Shown here piece after piece: positions 35,685-43,637 of a stretch of DNA of 64,000 nt. The translations under genes and the position numbers were made by a program. Source of the DNA: G963708325 sp963708325 (lineage in GTDB: Bacteria; Actinomycetota; Thermoleophilia; Solirubrobacterales; 70-9); contig OY970203.1 of assembly GCA_963708325.1 (NCBI GenBank), positions 1,736,001 through 1,800,000 of the forward strand, written 5' to 3'. The number at the start of each line of letters is the position of its first letter. Within the stretch, counting starts at the first letter, position 1. The notes beneath the pieces are model-generated. The model made no database searches, was not told the DNA's origin, and saw nothing but the letters and a program-made list of their open reading frames with translations.

Positions 35685-37211
35685 CTACAGGAACGGCGCC
35701 AGGGCGTGCCCGGCGTTCGACGCCCAGTCCACCAGCGGCGAGGGGATCACGCCGAAGAAGATCGTCGCCGCCGCCGCGATCACGATCGGGCTCATGACAA
35801 GGCCGCAGCGGCTGGCGCCGAGCGCCCGCCGCTCATGGACCGCCTCGGATCCCGGCGCGCCGCCGGCCATCGCCGGGACCCCCGGGGCGGCCTCGGCCGG
35901 CGCCTCCGCCGGCCGCATCCACATCGCCGCCACGACCCGCAGGTAGTAGGCGAGCGAGACCATCGTCCCGACCACGATCACGACGCCCAGCCACGTGTAG
36001 CCGCCGTCCACCACGGCCTCGATCAGATAGAGCTTGCCGATGAACCCCGCCGTCCCGGGCAGGCCGGCCAGCGCCAGCATCGAGATCGTCATCGGCCAGG
36101 CGAGCAGTGGCTTCGTGCGGCCGATCCCCTCCAGCGCCGAGATGTCGTCGCCGCGATCGGTCTCGCGCTCGCGCACGATCACGACGCCGAACGCCGCCAG
36201 GTTCATCAGCGTGTAGGCGGCGAGGTAGAAGACGAGCGCGTTGATGCCCACCTCTGAGGCGACGACGAGCCCGGCGAGCATGTAGCCGGCCTGGGCGACC
36301 CCGGAGTAGCCGAGCAGCCGCTTCAGCGAGTCCTGACCGAGCGCGCCGATGTTGCCGACCGCGATCGAGACCGTCGCCAGCACCGCCAGCGCCACGTCCC
36401 AGTCACCCGACACGGGGGCGAGGGCTACGTCGAAGAAGCGCACGAACACGGCGAAGGCCGCGGCCTTGGTCGCCACCGCCATGAACCCGGTGACGGGCGT
36501 CGGCGCGCCCTGGTAGACGTCGGGCGTCCACTGGTGAAAGGGGGCGATCGAGATCTTGAAGGCGAGCCCGGTGGCGGCAAGCGCGACGCCGATCAGGACC
36601 AGCGGGTCGCTGCCCACGTCGCCGGAGAGTCCCCGCGCGATCCCGGTGAAGTCGGTCGATCCCGATCCGCCGTAGATGAACGACAGCCCGTAGAGCAGCG
36701 TCGCTGAGCCCAGCGAGCCGATGATCAGGTACTTCAGCCCCGACTCCAGCGACTCCGAGCGGCGCAGGTCGGTGGCGCAGAGCACGTAGAGCGGGATCGA
36801 GAGCAGCTCGATCGAGATGAAGAGGCTGACCAGGTTCTGCGCCTGGGCCAGCAGCGTCATCCCCAGCGCCGATGCGAGCAGCAGCGCGAAGTACTCGCCG
36901 TGGCCGGCCTGCTCGGCGGCCGGCTCGCGCAGCGAGAACAGCACGGTCACCGCCGCCGCCGATAGCGCGATCAGCGCCGCCGCGAGGGCGAGGTCGTCGA
37001 GCCGCAGCGCGCCGGAGACGAGGTCCTTGCTCTCGCCCCACTGCCAGACGCACAGCCCGATCGCCGTCGCCAGCGTGATCAGGGCCAAGGCGGCGGTGAC
37101 GATCCGGGCGCGGCTGGCGATCCCGGCGATCAGCACCACGCACATCCCGGCGGTCAGGGCGATCACGGGCGACAGCCCCGCGTAGTCGATGTGGGGGGCG
37201 TTGAAGTTCAT
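35685..37211 (-). CDS. nuoN: NADH-quinone oxidoreductase subunit N
   Basis: A 508-residue antiporter-like proton-channel subunit of complex I, with about 14 membrane segments. The proton_antipo_M core includes KYLIIGSLGSATLLYGLSF, ATGLAFKISIAPFHQWTPDVYQGAPTPVT-type segment (with the conserved Lys in FKISIAPFH), and LLGYSGVAQAGYM. A charged insertion (PAEAPAEAAPGVPAM) lies in a late loop. ATG 37211 overlaps the nuoM stop as ATGA. It is the last gene of the operon; 25 bp separate it from a convergent gene. Confidence 0.95.
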   Translation of the reverse strand: MNFNAPHIDYAGLSPVIALTAGMCVVLIAGIASRARIVTAALALITLATAIGLCVWQWGESKDLVSGALRLDDLALAAALIALSAAAVTVLFSLREPAAEQAGHGEYFALLLASALGMTLLAQAQNLVSLFISIELLSIPLYVLCATDLRRSESLESGLKYLIIGSLGSATLLYGLSFIYGGSGSTDFTGIARGLSGDVGSDPLVLIGVALAATGLAFKISIAPFHQWTPDVYQGAPTPVTGFMAVATKAAAFAVFVRFFDVALAPVSGDWDVALAVLATVSIAVGNIGALGQDSLKRLLGYSGVAQAGYMLAGLVVASEVGINALVFYLAAYTLMNLAAFGVVIVRERETDRGDDISALEGIGRTKPLLAWPMTISMLALAGLPGTAGFIGKLYLIEAVVDGGYTWLGVVIVVGTMVSLAYYLRVVAAMWMRPAEAPAEAAPGVPAMAGGAPGSEAVHERRALGASRCGLVMSPIVIAAAATIFFGVIPSPLVDWASNAGHALAPFL

Positions 37212-38701
37212 CCGCCCGGCTCCCGCTGCGCCGTGGCCGTGGCCGCGCTGGACCTGGTCGCCGCCACCGATCGGCCGGCGGAGGCGTCGGCGCGGTGCAG
37301 GATCAGCTGGGGATAGAAGGCGAGCGCGACGATGCAGGCGACCAGCGGCACCAGCACGAGGCCCTCGCCGAGCGACACCTCGCGCGACTCCATGCCCTCG
37401 CGCAGGCGGTTGTGCATGGTGCGCTGGTAGAGCCGGATCGCGTAGAACGCCGCCAGCGCGACGCCGGCGATCGCCACCACCGCGTAGACGATCTTCGCCT
37501 GGAAGAGGCCGTTGAGGATGTAGAACTCGCCGATGAAGTTCGCCGACCCCGGCATCGCCAGGGTGGCGAGGGTGACGATCAGGAACAGCGCCGCGAGCAC
37601 CGGCGCTCGCATCGCCAGCCCGCCCATCTCGCGCAGGTCCTCGGTGCCGCTGCGCTCGGCGAGCACGGCGATGATCAGGAAGATCGGCGCCACGACCAGC
37701 CCGTGGTTGACCATCTGCAGCACCGCCCCGTCGGCGCTGTCGTGGCGCAGGGCGAAGATCCCCAGGGTGATGAAGCCGAGCTGGGCGATCGAGGAGTAGC
37801 CGGCGACCAGCCGCACGTTGGTCTGCGTGAACGCCATCACCGAGCCGTACAGCACGCTGGCGAGCGCGATCACCAGCACCACCTCCTGGAAGTGGACCGT
37901 GGCGGCGGGGAAGGTCGGCAGGACGATCCGCAGGAAGCCGTAGGCGCCGACCTTCGACAGCACCCCCGAGAGCAGCGCGATCACGGGCAGCGGCCCGGCC
38001 CGGTAAGCGTCGGGGAGCCAGCCGTGGGCCAGGAACGCGGGCATCTTCACCAGGAAGGCGGCGGCGAAGAACCAGAAGATCCAATACTGGCTGCCGGTGG
38101 CGAGCGTGTGCTCGCGCAGCGCCGCCATCGAGAAGGTGACGTGGCCGCCGTCCGGGGTGGCGAGGATCGCCGTCGCGATCGCCGCCACAAGCATCAGCAG
38201 CGAGCCGACCAGCGTGTAGATGATCATCTTCGTCGTCGCGGCGATCCGGTTCTCGCCGCCCCAGGCGCCGATCAAAAAGTAGAACGGCACCAGCATCAGG
38301 TCGAAGAAGAGCACGAAAAGCAGCAGGTCCTGGGCGCAGAACGCCCCCAGCGTGGCGGTCTCGCCGAGGGCCAGCATCAGGAAGTAGAGCCGCGCCCGGT
38401 CGGGGCGGCGGATCGCGCTGAACACCGTCGCGCCCAGCCACAGCACGGTCGCCAGCAGGATCAGGAACACGCTGATCCCGTCGATGCCGAGGCTGTAGCT
38501 GACGCCGAGGTCGCCGATCCAGGTGGTGCTGGTGGCGTGCTGGAGGCCGGCGGCGCCGGCGTCGAAGCCGGCGACCAGCGCGATTGCGATGCCGAGCGCG
38601 CCGGCCGCGCCGGCCGAGCAGAGCCAGCCCACCGCTCGCGGTGGCGCCGCGGCCGCCAGCAGCGCCACGCCGAGGGGGAGCCAGATCAGCACGCTCAGCA
38701 T
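37208..38701 (-). CDS. nuoM: NADH-quinone oxidoreductase subunit M
   Basis: A 497-residue proton-pumping membrane subunit of complex I with about 14 helices. Hallmarks are SLGIDGISVFLILLATVLW, the conserved Glu in the ALGETATLGAF segment, FLVKMPAFLAHGWLPDAY (channel Lys and the HxWLPdAh motif) and LSKVGAYGFLRIVLP. The C-terminal tail is Ala/Arg-rich. It starts 43 bp after nuoL and ends overlapping nuoN. Confidence 0.95.
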   Translation of the reverse strand: MLSVLIWLPLGVALLAAAAPPRAVGWLCSAGAAGALGIAIALVAGFDAGAAGLQHATSTTWIGDLGVSYSLGIDGISVFLILLATVLWLGATVFSAIRRPDRARLYFLMLALGETATLGAFCAQDLLLFVLFFDLMLVPFYFLIGAWGGENRIAATTKMIIYTLVGSLLMLVAAIATAILATPDGGHVTFSMAALREHTLATGSQYWIFWFFAAAFLVKMPAFLAHGWLPDAYRAGPLPVIALLSGVLSKVGAYGFLRIVLPTFPAATVHFQEVVLVIALASVLYGSVMAFTQTNVRLVAGYSSIAQLGFITLGIFALRHDSADGAVLQMVNHGLVVAPIFLIIAVLAERSGTEDLREMGGLAMRAPVLAALFLIVTLATLAMPGSANFIGEFYILNGLFQAKIVYAVVAIAGVALAAFYAIRLYQRTMHNRLREGMESREVSLGEGLVLVPLVACIVALAFYPQLILHRADASAGRSVAATRSSAATATAQREPGG

Positions 38702-38744
38702 CGCGCCTGCTCGGTCAGCGTGAGTGGGGTCGCGGCGCCGCTCA

Positions 38745-40748
38745 TCAGTGCGCCACGATCAGGAAGTAGAGGGCGAGCCCGGCGAAGCCGGCGACGACGA
38801 GCAGGGCGTAGGCGCGCACGAAGCCCGACTGTGCGCCGCGCACGACCCCGCCGGCGCCGCGCACCACCGACACCGTGCCGGTGACCAGCCCCTGCACGAC
38901 GTCGCGCTCGATCACCGAGTTGGCGAAGCGGCCCGCGCCGAGCACGGGGCGGACGATCGCGGCGTCGATCAGCTCGTCGAAGTACCACTTGTGCGCGAGG
39001 AAGCCGTGCAGGCGCGGCAGGCGCGCGATCAGCCGCGCAGTGGTGCCCGGGGCGGCGATGTAGAGGTAGTAGGCGATGCCGATCCCGGTCAGCGAGCAGA
39101 CGCCGCCGACGCCGAGGCCATCCCACTCGGCTGCGGTGGATGGGACGCCGAAGGGCGACTGTCCGAACGTCCCGTCGAGGAAGCGGGTGATCACGTCGTC
39201 GACGCCGGGAATCTGCAGCACCCAGGCGACCAGGGAGAGCACGCCGAGCAACGACATTGCCAGCCACATCGGCCGCTCGCGCTCGGCGATGTGATGGTCG
39301 GGCCCGGGGAATCCCACGTCGGTGTCCTCGCGTTCGCCCGTCATCGGGTTCTCGGGGTCGGCGTGGGCCAGGTGCCCCTCGTCGGCAAGCTCGCGCGCCT
39401 CCGGGCAGGGCTCGCCGTAGCAGACCCGGAACACGATGCGGAAGGCGTAGAGCGCGGTGAGGACCGCGCCGAGATAGCCGCCGACGGCGAAGATCCAGTA
39501 GAAGCCGCCGCGGTTGGCGGCGAAGACGAGGATCTCGTCCTTGGAGAAGAAGCCGTCGGTGCCGGGGAACCCGGCGAGCGCCAGCGCGCCGACGATCAGC
39601 AGCAGCGAGGTGAATGGGAGCGCACGGCGAAAGCCGCTCATCCGGTCGATGTTCTGAAGGCCGGCCATCGCCGCGATCACCGATCCCGCCGCCATGAACA
39701 GGAGCGCCTTGAAGAAGGCGTGGGTCATCAGGTGGAACAGGCCGGCCGAGTAGGCGCCGATCGAGACCCCGACCACCATGTAGCCGATCTGGCTGATCGT
39801 CGAGTAGGCGATGATCCGCTTCAGGTCGGTGACGACGAGAGCGACGCTGGCGGCGAACAGCAGCGTGGCCAGGCCGACGAACGCGCCGACGTCGGCCGCC
39901 GTCGGCGCGAGCTGGAACAGCGGGAACATGCGCGCGATCAGGTAGACGCCGGCCGTCACCATCGTCGCCGCGTGGATCAGCGCCGAGACGGGGGTGGGGC
40001 CCTCCATCGCGTCGGGCAGCCAGGTGTGCAGGGGAAGCTGCGCCGACTTCGCGAAGGCCCCGACCAGCAGCAGCAGGCAGATCGCGATCAGCGTGCCATC
40101 GTTGGTGCTGAAGGCCCCGGGAGCGGCCGAGAACACCTGCTGGTAGTCGAAGGTGCCCAGCTCGCGGAAGATCAGAAAGGCCGCCAGGACCAGGCCGACG
40201 TCGCCGACCACGTTGATCACGAACGCCTTCATCCCCGCCGCCGTCGCGGTGCCGCGGCGGTACCAGAAGCTGATCAGCGCGTAGGAGGCGAAACCGACGA
40301 ACGCCCAGCCGACGATCAGCAGGACGAAGTTGCCGGCCAGGACCAGCAGCAGCATCGAGAAGACGAAGAAGTTGAGGTAGGAGAAGAAGCGCGCGTAGCC
40401 GCGGTCGGACTCCAGGTAGCTGACCGAGTAGAGGTGGATCAGCATCGACACGCCGGAGACCACCAGGCACATGAACACCGACAGCGGATCGACGAGGACG
40501 CCGAGCTTTATGTCGAGCCCGGCGGCGCTGGCGTAGTCGTACAGCGACGAGGTGAGCGCGCGGGCGTCGGCGGGCTTGTCCAGCAGCTCCACCAGCATCC
40601 CGATCGCGCCGGCGAAGGAGAGGGCGATCGCGCCGGTGCCGATCCAGCCCGCGCTGCGCGCCGGCAGCCAGCGCCAGCCGAGGCCGATAACGACCGATCC
40701 CGCGAGCGGAAAGAGCAGCACCAGCCAGGCGAACGTCGTCGCGCTCAT
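38745..40748 (-). CDS. nuoL: NADH-quinone oxidoreductase subunit L
   Basis: A 667-residue subunit, the most distal antiporter-like unit of complex I, including the lateral helix and extra C-terminal helices. Motifs are GVLVDPLSVFMCLVVSGVSM, SYLESDRGYARFFSYLNFF, GWAFVGFASYALISFWY and FAKSAQLPLHTWLPDAMEGP with the channel Lys and His. A FSKDEILVFAANRGG loop is also typical. There is no Shine-Dalgarno in the 31 bp before the ATG; that space is filled by four 7-bp tandem repeats. Confidence 0.96.
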   Translation of the reverse strand: MSATTFAWLVLLFPLAGSVVIGLGWRWLPARSAGWIGTGAIALSFAGAIGMLVELLDKPADARALTSSLYDYASAAGLDIKLGVLVDPLSVFMCLVVSGVSMLIHLYSVSYLESDRGYARFFSYLNFFVFSMLLLVLAGNFVLLIVGWAFVGFASYALISFWYRRGTATAAGMKAFVINVVGDVGLVLAAFLIFRELGTFDYQQVFSAAPGAFSTNDGTLIAICLLLLVGAFAKSAQLPLHTWLPDAMEGPTPVSALIHAATMVTAGVYLIARMFPLFQLAPTAADVGAFVGLATLLFAASVALVVTDLKRIIAYSTISQIGYMVVGVSIGAYSAGLFHLMTHAFFKALLFMAAGSVIAAMAGLQNIDRMSGFRRALPFTSLLLIVGALALAGFPGTDGFFSKDEILVFAANRGGFYWIFAVGGYLGAVLTALYAFRIVFRVCYGEPCPEARELADEGHLAHADPENPMTGEREDTDVGFPGPDHHIAERERPMWLAMSLLGVLSLVAWVLQIPGVDDVITRFLDGTFGQSPFGVPSTAAEWDGLGVGGVCSLTGIGIAYYLYIAAPGTTARLIARLPRLHGFLAHKWYFDELIDAAIVRPVLGAGRFANSVIERDVVQGLVTGTVSVVRGAGGVVRGAQSGFVRAYALLVVAGFAGLALYFLIVAH

Positions 40749-40752
40749 CGCT

Positions 40753-40780
40753 GGCGACCGGCGACCGGCGACCGGCGACT
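40753..40780. repeat. Four tandem 7-bp repeats between nuoK and nuoL
   Basis: GGCGACC occurs three times, then GGCGACT, where the last T is part of the nuoK stop. The array occupies nearly the whole nuoK-nuoL spacer, where the nuoL ribosome-binding site would lie. Such short arrays can change length by slippage and so alter nuoK-nuoL spacing. Confidence 0.9.
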
Positions 40781-41079
40781 CATCCCCGCAGCCCCCGCAT
40801 CTCGTCCACGTTGAGCGGCAGCCGGCGGCGGTACATGGCCACGATCAGGCCGAGGCCGACCACGACCTCGCAGGCGGCCACGACCATCACCACCAGCGCG
40901 AAGACCTGACCGTCCTGGTTACCGAGCATGCGGCTGAACGTGACCAGGGCGAGGTTGCCGGCGTTCAGCATCAGCTCCAGGCAGAGCAGGATCACCAGCG
41001 GGCTGCGCCGCACCAGCACCCCGCCGGCGCCGACCGCGAACAGCAGCCCGGATAGCACCAGGTACCAGGAAAGGTTCAA
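40780..41079 (-). CDS. nuoK: NADH-quinone oxidoreductase subunit K
   Basis: A 99-residue MrpC-like membrane subunit of complex I with three helices (LSWYLVLSGLLFAVGAGGVLV, VILLCLELMLNAGNLALV, VVMVVAACEVVVGLGLIVAMY). The two buried glutamates of the E-channel are in LCLELMLN and ACEVVVG. ATG 41079 overlaps the nuoJ stop as ATGA. The length matches the family. Confidence 0.95.
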   Translation of the reverse strand: MNLSWYLVLSGLLFAVGAGGVLVRRSPLVILLCLELMLNAGNLALVTFSRMLGNQDGQVFALVVMVVAACEVVVGLGLIVAMYRRRLPLNVDEMRGLRG

Positions 41080-41672
41080 AACGCCGCCTCCTCGGCTCCC
41101 GCTCGCTCGCCCTCGAATAACCGGTCACCCGGCTCGCTCGCTCCCGCGTCCGGGGGCGGCTTGGTTTCGGATTTCCGGCGGGCAGCCAAAACGACGGCGC
41201 CGACGGCGGCGACGAGCAGCAGCAGCGAGGCGGCCTCGAAGGCGATCAGGAAGCGCTCCAGCAGGATCTTGCCGATCGCCTCCGGCGAGCCGAAGCCCGC
41301 CGCGATGGTTGGCCCCTGCGTCGCGATCGCCTTCAGCGAGGAGCCGATCACGGCGATCGAGATCTCAACGACCAGGGCCGCCGCCATCAGCGGCGCCAGC
41401 AGGCGCTGGCCGACGATCGGCTCCCACAGCGGCTCGTCGACACCGCCGACGTAGGCGGCGACGAACACGTAGAGCACCATCACCGCGCCGGCGTACACCA
41501 CCACCTGGGCGGCGGCGACGAACTCGGCGTGCAGGATCAGGAACAGCCCGGCGAGCGAGACCAGGTGGACGACCAGCGCCAGCACGCTGTAGAAGGGGTT
41601 GCGAAGGGCGATCACCGCGATCGCGCCCCCCAGCGCCCCGATCGCCCCGGCGAAGAAGCAGACGGCGGTCAT
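41076..41672 (-). CDS. nuoJ: NADH-quinone oxidoreductase subunit J
   Basis: A 198-residue membrane subunit of complex I with five helices, including the conserved VVYAGAVMVLYVFVAAYVG near residue 60. The last about 27 residues (PPPDAGASEPGDRLFEGERA and beyond) are encoded by a 78-bp repeat that also occurs in the NuoE-NuoF linker, so this hydrophilic tail is not part of the normal NuoJ fold. It heads the downstream block nuoJKLMN, which is separated from nuoI by a gene on the opposite strand, so a second promoter may exist here. Confidence 0.93.
   Translation of the reverse strand: MTAVCFFAGAIGALGGAIAVIALRNPFYSVLALVVHLVSLAGLFLILHAEFVAAAQVVVYAGAVMVLYVFVAAYVGGVDEPLWEPIVGQRLLAPLMAAALVVEISIAVIGSSLKAIATQGPTIAAGFGSPEAIGKILLERFLIAFEAASLLLLVAAVGAVVLAARRKSETKPPPDAGASEPGDRLFEGERAGAEEAAF
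41083..41160. repeat. 78-bp dispersed repeat, copy A (encodes NuoJ tail)
   Basis: Bases 41083-41160 match 47477-47554 at about 75 of 78 positions. Both copies are read in the same frame on the minus strand (DAGASEPGDR-FEGERAGAEEA). The ends GCCGCCTCC and GGGGGCGGC form short imperfect terminal inverted repeats. Both copies lie at a gene end or gene junction within the nuo operon. Confidence 0.9.
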
Positions 41673-41773
41673 CGGGCGACCTCGAGGGATCGCGGTGCGC
41701 CGGAACGGTTGACTCTCCCGGCCGACGATGGTTGGATCCCGCCGCTCACGATCGAAAGGGGGAGGAAATGCAG

Positions 41774-42052
41774 ATGTACGCGATTTTGCGGCGGTCCGGA
41801 TGGAAGTCCCCGGGTGACCTCGAGGAGGCCGCCGGGCGCTCGCGGAAGGTCGGCGACGAGGACATGCCGGACGACATCCGCTGGATCCGAAGCTACGTCC
41901 TCGACGAGGGCGAGGGAACGGTGGGCACCGTCTGCATCTACCAGGCGTCGAGCCCGGAGGCGATCCGCGAGCATGGCGGACTCGCCGATCTCCCGGTCGA
42001 CGAGGTGATCCCGATCGCCGACACGGTGATCGTCAGGGAGGATCCGAGCTAG
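41774..42052 (+). CDS. DUF4242 family protein inside the nuo operon, opposite strand
   Basis: A 92-residue ferredoxin-fold protein of the DUF4242 (SCO4226-like) family: MYAILRRSGWKSPGDLEEA, WIRSYVLDEGEGTVGTVCIY and SSPEAIREHGGLADLPVDEV. Members are small oligomeric proteins and one is reported to bind nickel; the role is unknown. ATG 41774 is placed 8 nt after GGAGG, better than ATG 41768. The gene runs against nuo transcription between nuoJ and nuoI; its stop is 5 bp from the nuoI stop. Confidence 0.85.
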   Translation: MYAILRRSGWKSPGDLEEAAGRSRKVGDEDMPDDIRWIRSYVLDEGEGTVGTVCIYQASSPEAIREHGGLADLPVDEVIPIADTVIVREDPS

Positions 42053-42057
42053 GGACG

Positions 42058-42636
42058 TCACTCGCCCTCCCTTCGCAGCGGGGCCTTCTCGAGCGGGGCG
42101 GCGAGCAGCATCTCCTTGGTGAAGATCAGGTCGGAGCGGTTGTAGTCCGACAGCTCGTACTCGTGACCCATCGTGATCGCGTCGAACGGACAGGCGATCT
42201 CGCAGTAGCCGCAGAAGATGCAGCGCGAGAGGTTGATCTCGTAGACCTCGGCGTAGCGCTCGCCCGCCGACACGCGGTCGGCGGGATCGTTCTCGGCGGC
42301 GACGACGCGGATGCAGTCCGCTGGGCAGGCGGCGGCGCATAGCGAGCAGCCGACGCACTTCTCGAGGCCGCTGTCCTCGAAGCGATGCAGCTTGTGGCGG
42401 CCGCGGAAGCGCGGATAGACCGGCGTCTTCTCCTCCGGGTACTGGATCGTCACCGGCCCCTCGACGAGGCGGCCGAAGGTGGTGCGAAGCCCGCGCATCG
42501 TCTCGCCGAATGCCCGGTAGGCGCCGGCGACCCCGCCGGGCTCGGGCCCGCGCTGGACCGAGATCACCTCGGCGGCGTCCTCGAGGTAGGCGGGTGGCGC
42601 CCAGTCGGCCTTCTCGACGTTCAGGCGCGCCTCCAT
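42058..42636 (-). CDS. nuoI: NADH-quinone oxidoreductase subunit I
   Basis: A 192-residue hydrophilic subunit with two 4Fe-4S clusters (N6a and N6b): CVGCSLCAAACPADC and CIFCGYCEIACPFDAI, eight cysteines in all. It passes electrons toward NuoB. An N-terminal extension of about 45 residues precedes the usual GLRTTFGRLVEGPVTIQYPEE. ATG 42636 shares a base with the nuoH stop. Downstream, the operon is interrupted by the DUF4242 gene. Confidence 0.96.
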   Translation of the reverse strand: MEARLNVEKADWAPPAYLEDAAEVISVQRGPEPGGVAGAYRAFGETMRGLRTTFGRLVEGPVTIQYPEEKTPVYPRFRGRHKLHRFEDSGLEKCVGCSLCAAACPADCIRVVAAENDPADRVSAGERYAEVYEINLSRCIFCGYCEIACPFDAITMGHEYELSDYNRSDLIFTKEMLLAAPLEKAPLRREGE

Positions 42637-43637
42637 CAGGCGACCACCACCAGGACGGCGGTGACCAGCACGTTCAGCGTCGCCAGCGGCAGCAGCACCT
42701 TCCAGCCGAGGCTCATCAGCTGGTCGTAGCGCAGGCGCGGCAGCGTCGCCCGGATCCAGATGAAGAAGCAGATCAGGGCGACGATCTTGGCCAGCATCCA
42801 GATCGGGTCGAGCCACCCGGGGCCGGGCCCGTGCCAGCCGCCGAGGAACATCGCAGCGGCGACGCCGGAGACGACGATCATCTCCATGTACTCGGCCATG
42901 AAGAACGAACCGAAGCGCATGCCCCCGTACTCGGTGTTGTAGCCGGCGACCAGCTCGGCGTCGGCCTCCGGCAGGTCGAACGGGGGCCTGTTGGTCTCGG
43001 CGAAGCCGGCGACCATGAAGATCAGGAAGCCGACGAACTGCGGCACCACGTACCAGATCTGGTCCTGCGCCTGGACGATCGAGACCAGCGAGAGCGAGCC
43101 CGCCATCATGATCACGCCGAGCAGCGCCAGGCCCATCGAGACCTCGTAGGAGATCAGCTGGGCCGCCGACCGCATCGCCCCGAGGAAGCTGTACTTCGAG
43201 CCCGACGCCCAGCCGCCGAGCAGCAGCCCGTAGAACGCGATCGAGCTGAAGGCGAAGACGTAGAGGATCCCGATCGAGACGTCTATGCCGTAGAAGCCGA
43301 CGCCGTCCTTGACGTCGCCGAAGGGGATGATCGCGAGCGTCACGGTGGCGGAGAAGATCGTGATCGCCGGCGCCGCCGCCCACAGGATCGGCACCGCGTT
43401 GTCGGGCTTGTACGACTCCTTGGAGAGCAGCTTGAGCACGTCGGCGAGCGGTTGGAGCAGACCGAAGGGCCCGACGCGGTTGGGCCCGTAGCGGGCCTGG
43501 AAGCGACCGAGCAGCTTGCGCTCGAGCAGCAGGATCAGCGGCACGAGCCCGAGGATCACCGCGAAGATGACGATCGACTTGACGACCATCACCCAGGCGG
43601 CCTCGGCGACCGAGGTGTCGGCGATCGGCAGCGTCAC
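42636..43637 (-). CDS. nuoH: NADH-quinone oxidoreductase subunit H
   Basis: A 333-residue membrane subunit forming the quinone chamber, with eight helices. The signature LLERKLLGRFQARYGPNRVG, followed by GLLQPLADVLKLLSKE, and the ETNRPPFDLPEADAELVAGY loop with its conserved acidic residues identify it firmly. ATG 43637 overlaps the nuoG stop as ATGA. Confidence 0.97.
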   Translation of the reverse strand: MTLPIADTSVAEAAWVMVVKSIVIFAVILGLVPLILLLERKLLGRFQARYGPNRVGPFGLLQPLADVLKLLSKESYKPDNAVPILWAAAPAITIFSATVTLAIIPFGDVKDGVGFYGIDVSIGILYVFAFSSIAFYGLLLGGWASGSKYSFLGAMRSAAQLISYEVSMGLALLGVIMMAGSLSLVSIVQAQDQIWYVVPQFVGFLIFMVAGFAETNRPPFDLPEADAELVAGYNTEYGGMRFGSFFMAEYMEMIVVSGVAAAMFLGGWHGPGPGWLDPIWMLAKIVALICFFIWIRATLPRLRYDQLMSLGWKVLLPLATLNVLVTAVLVVVA

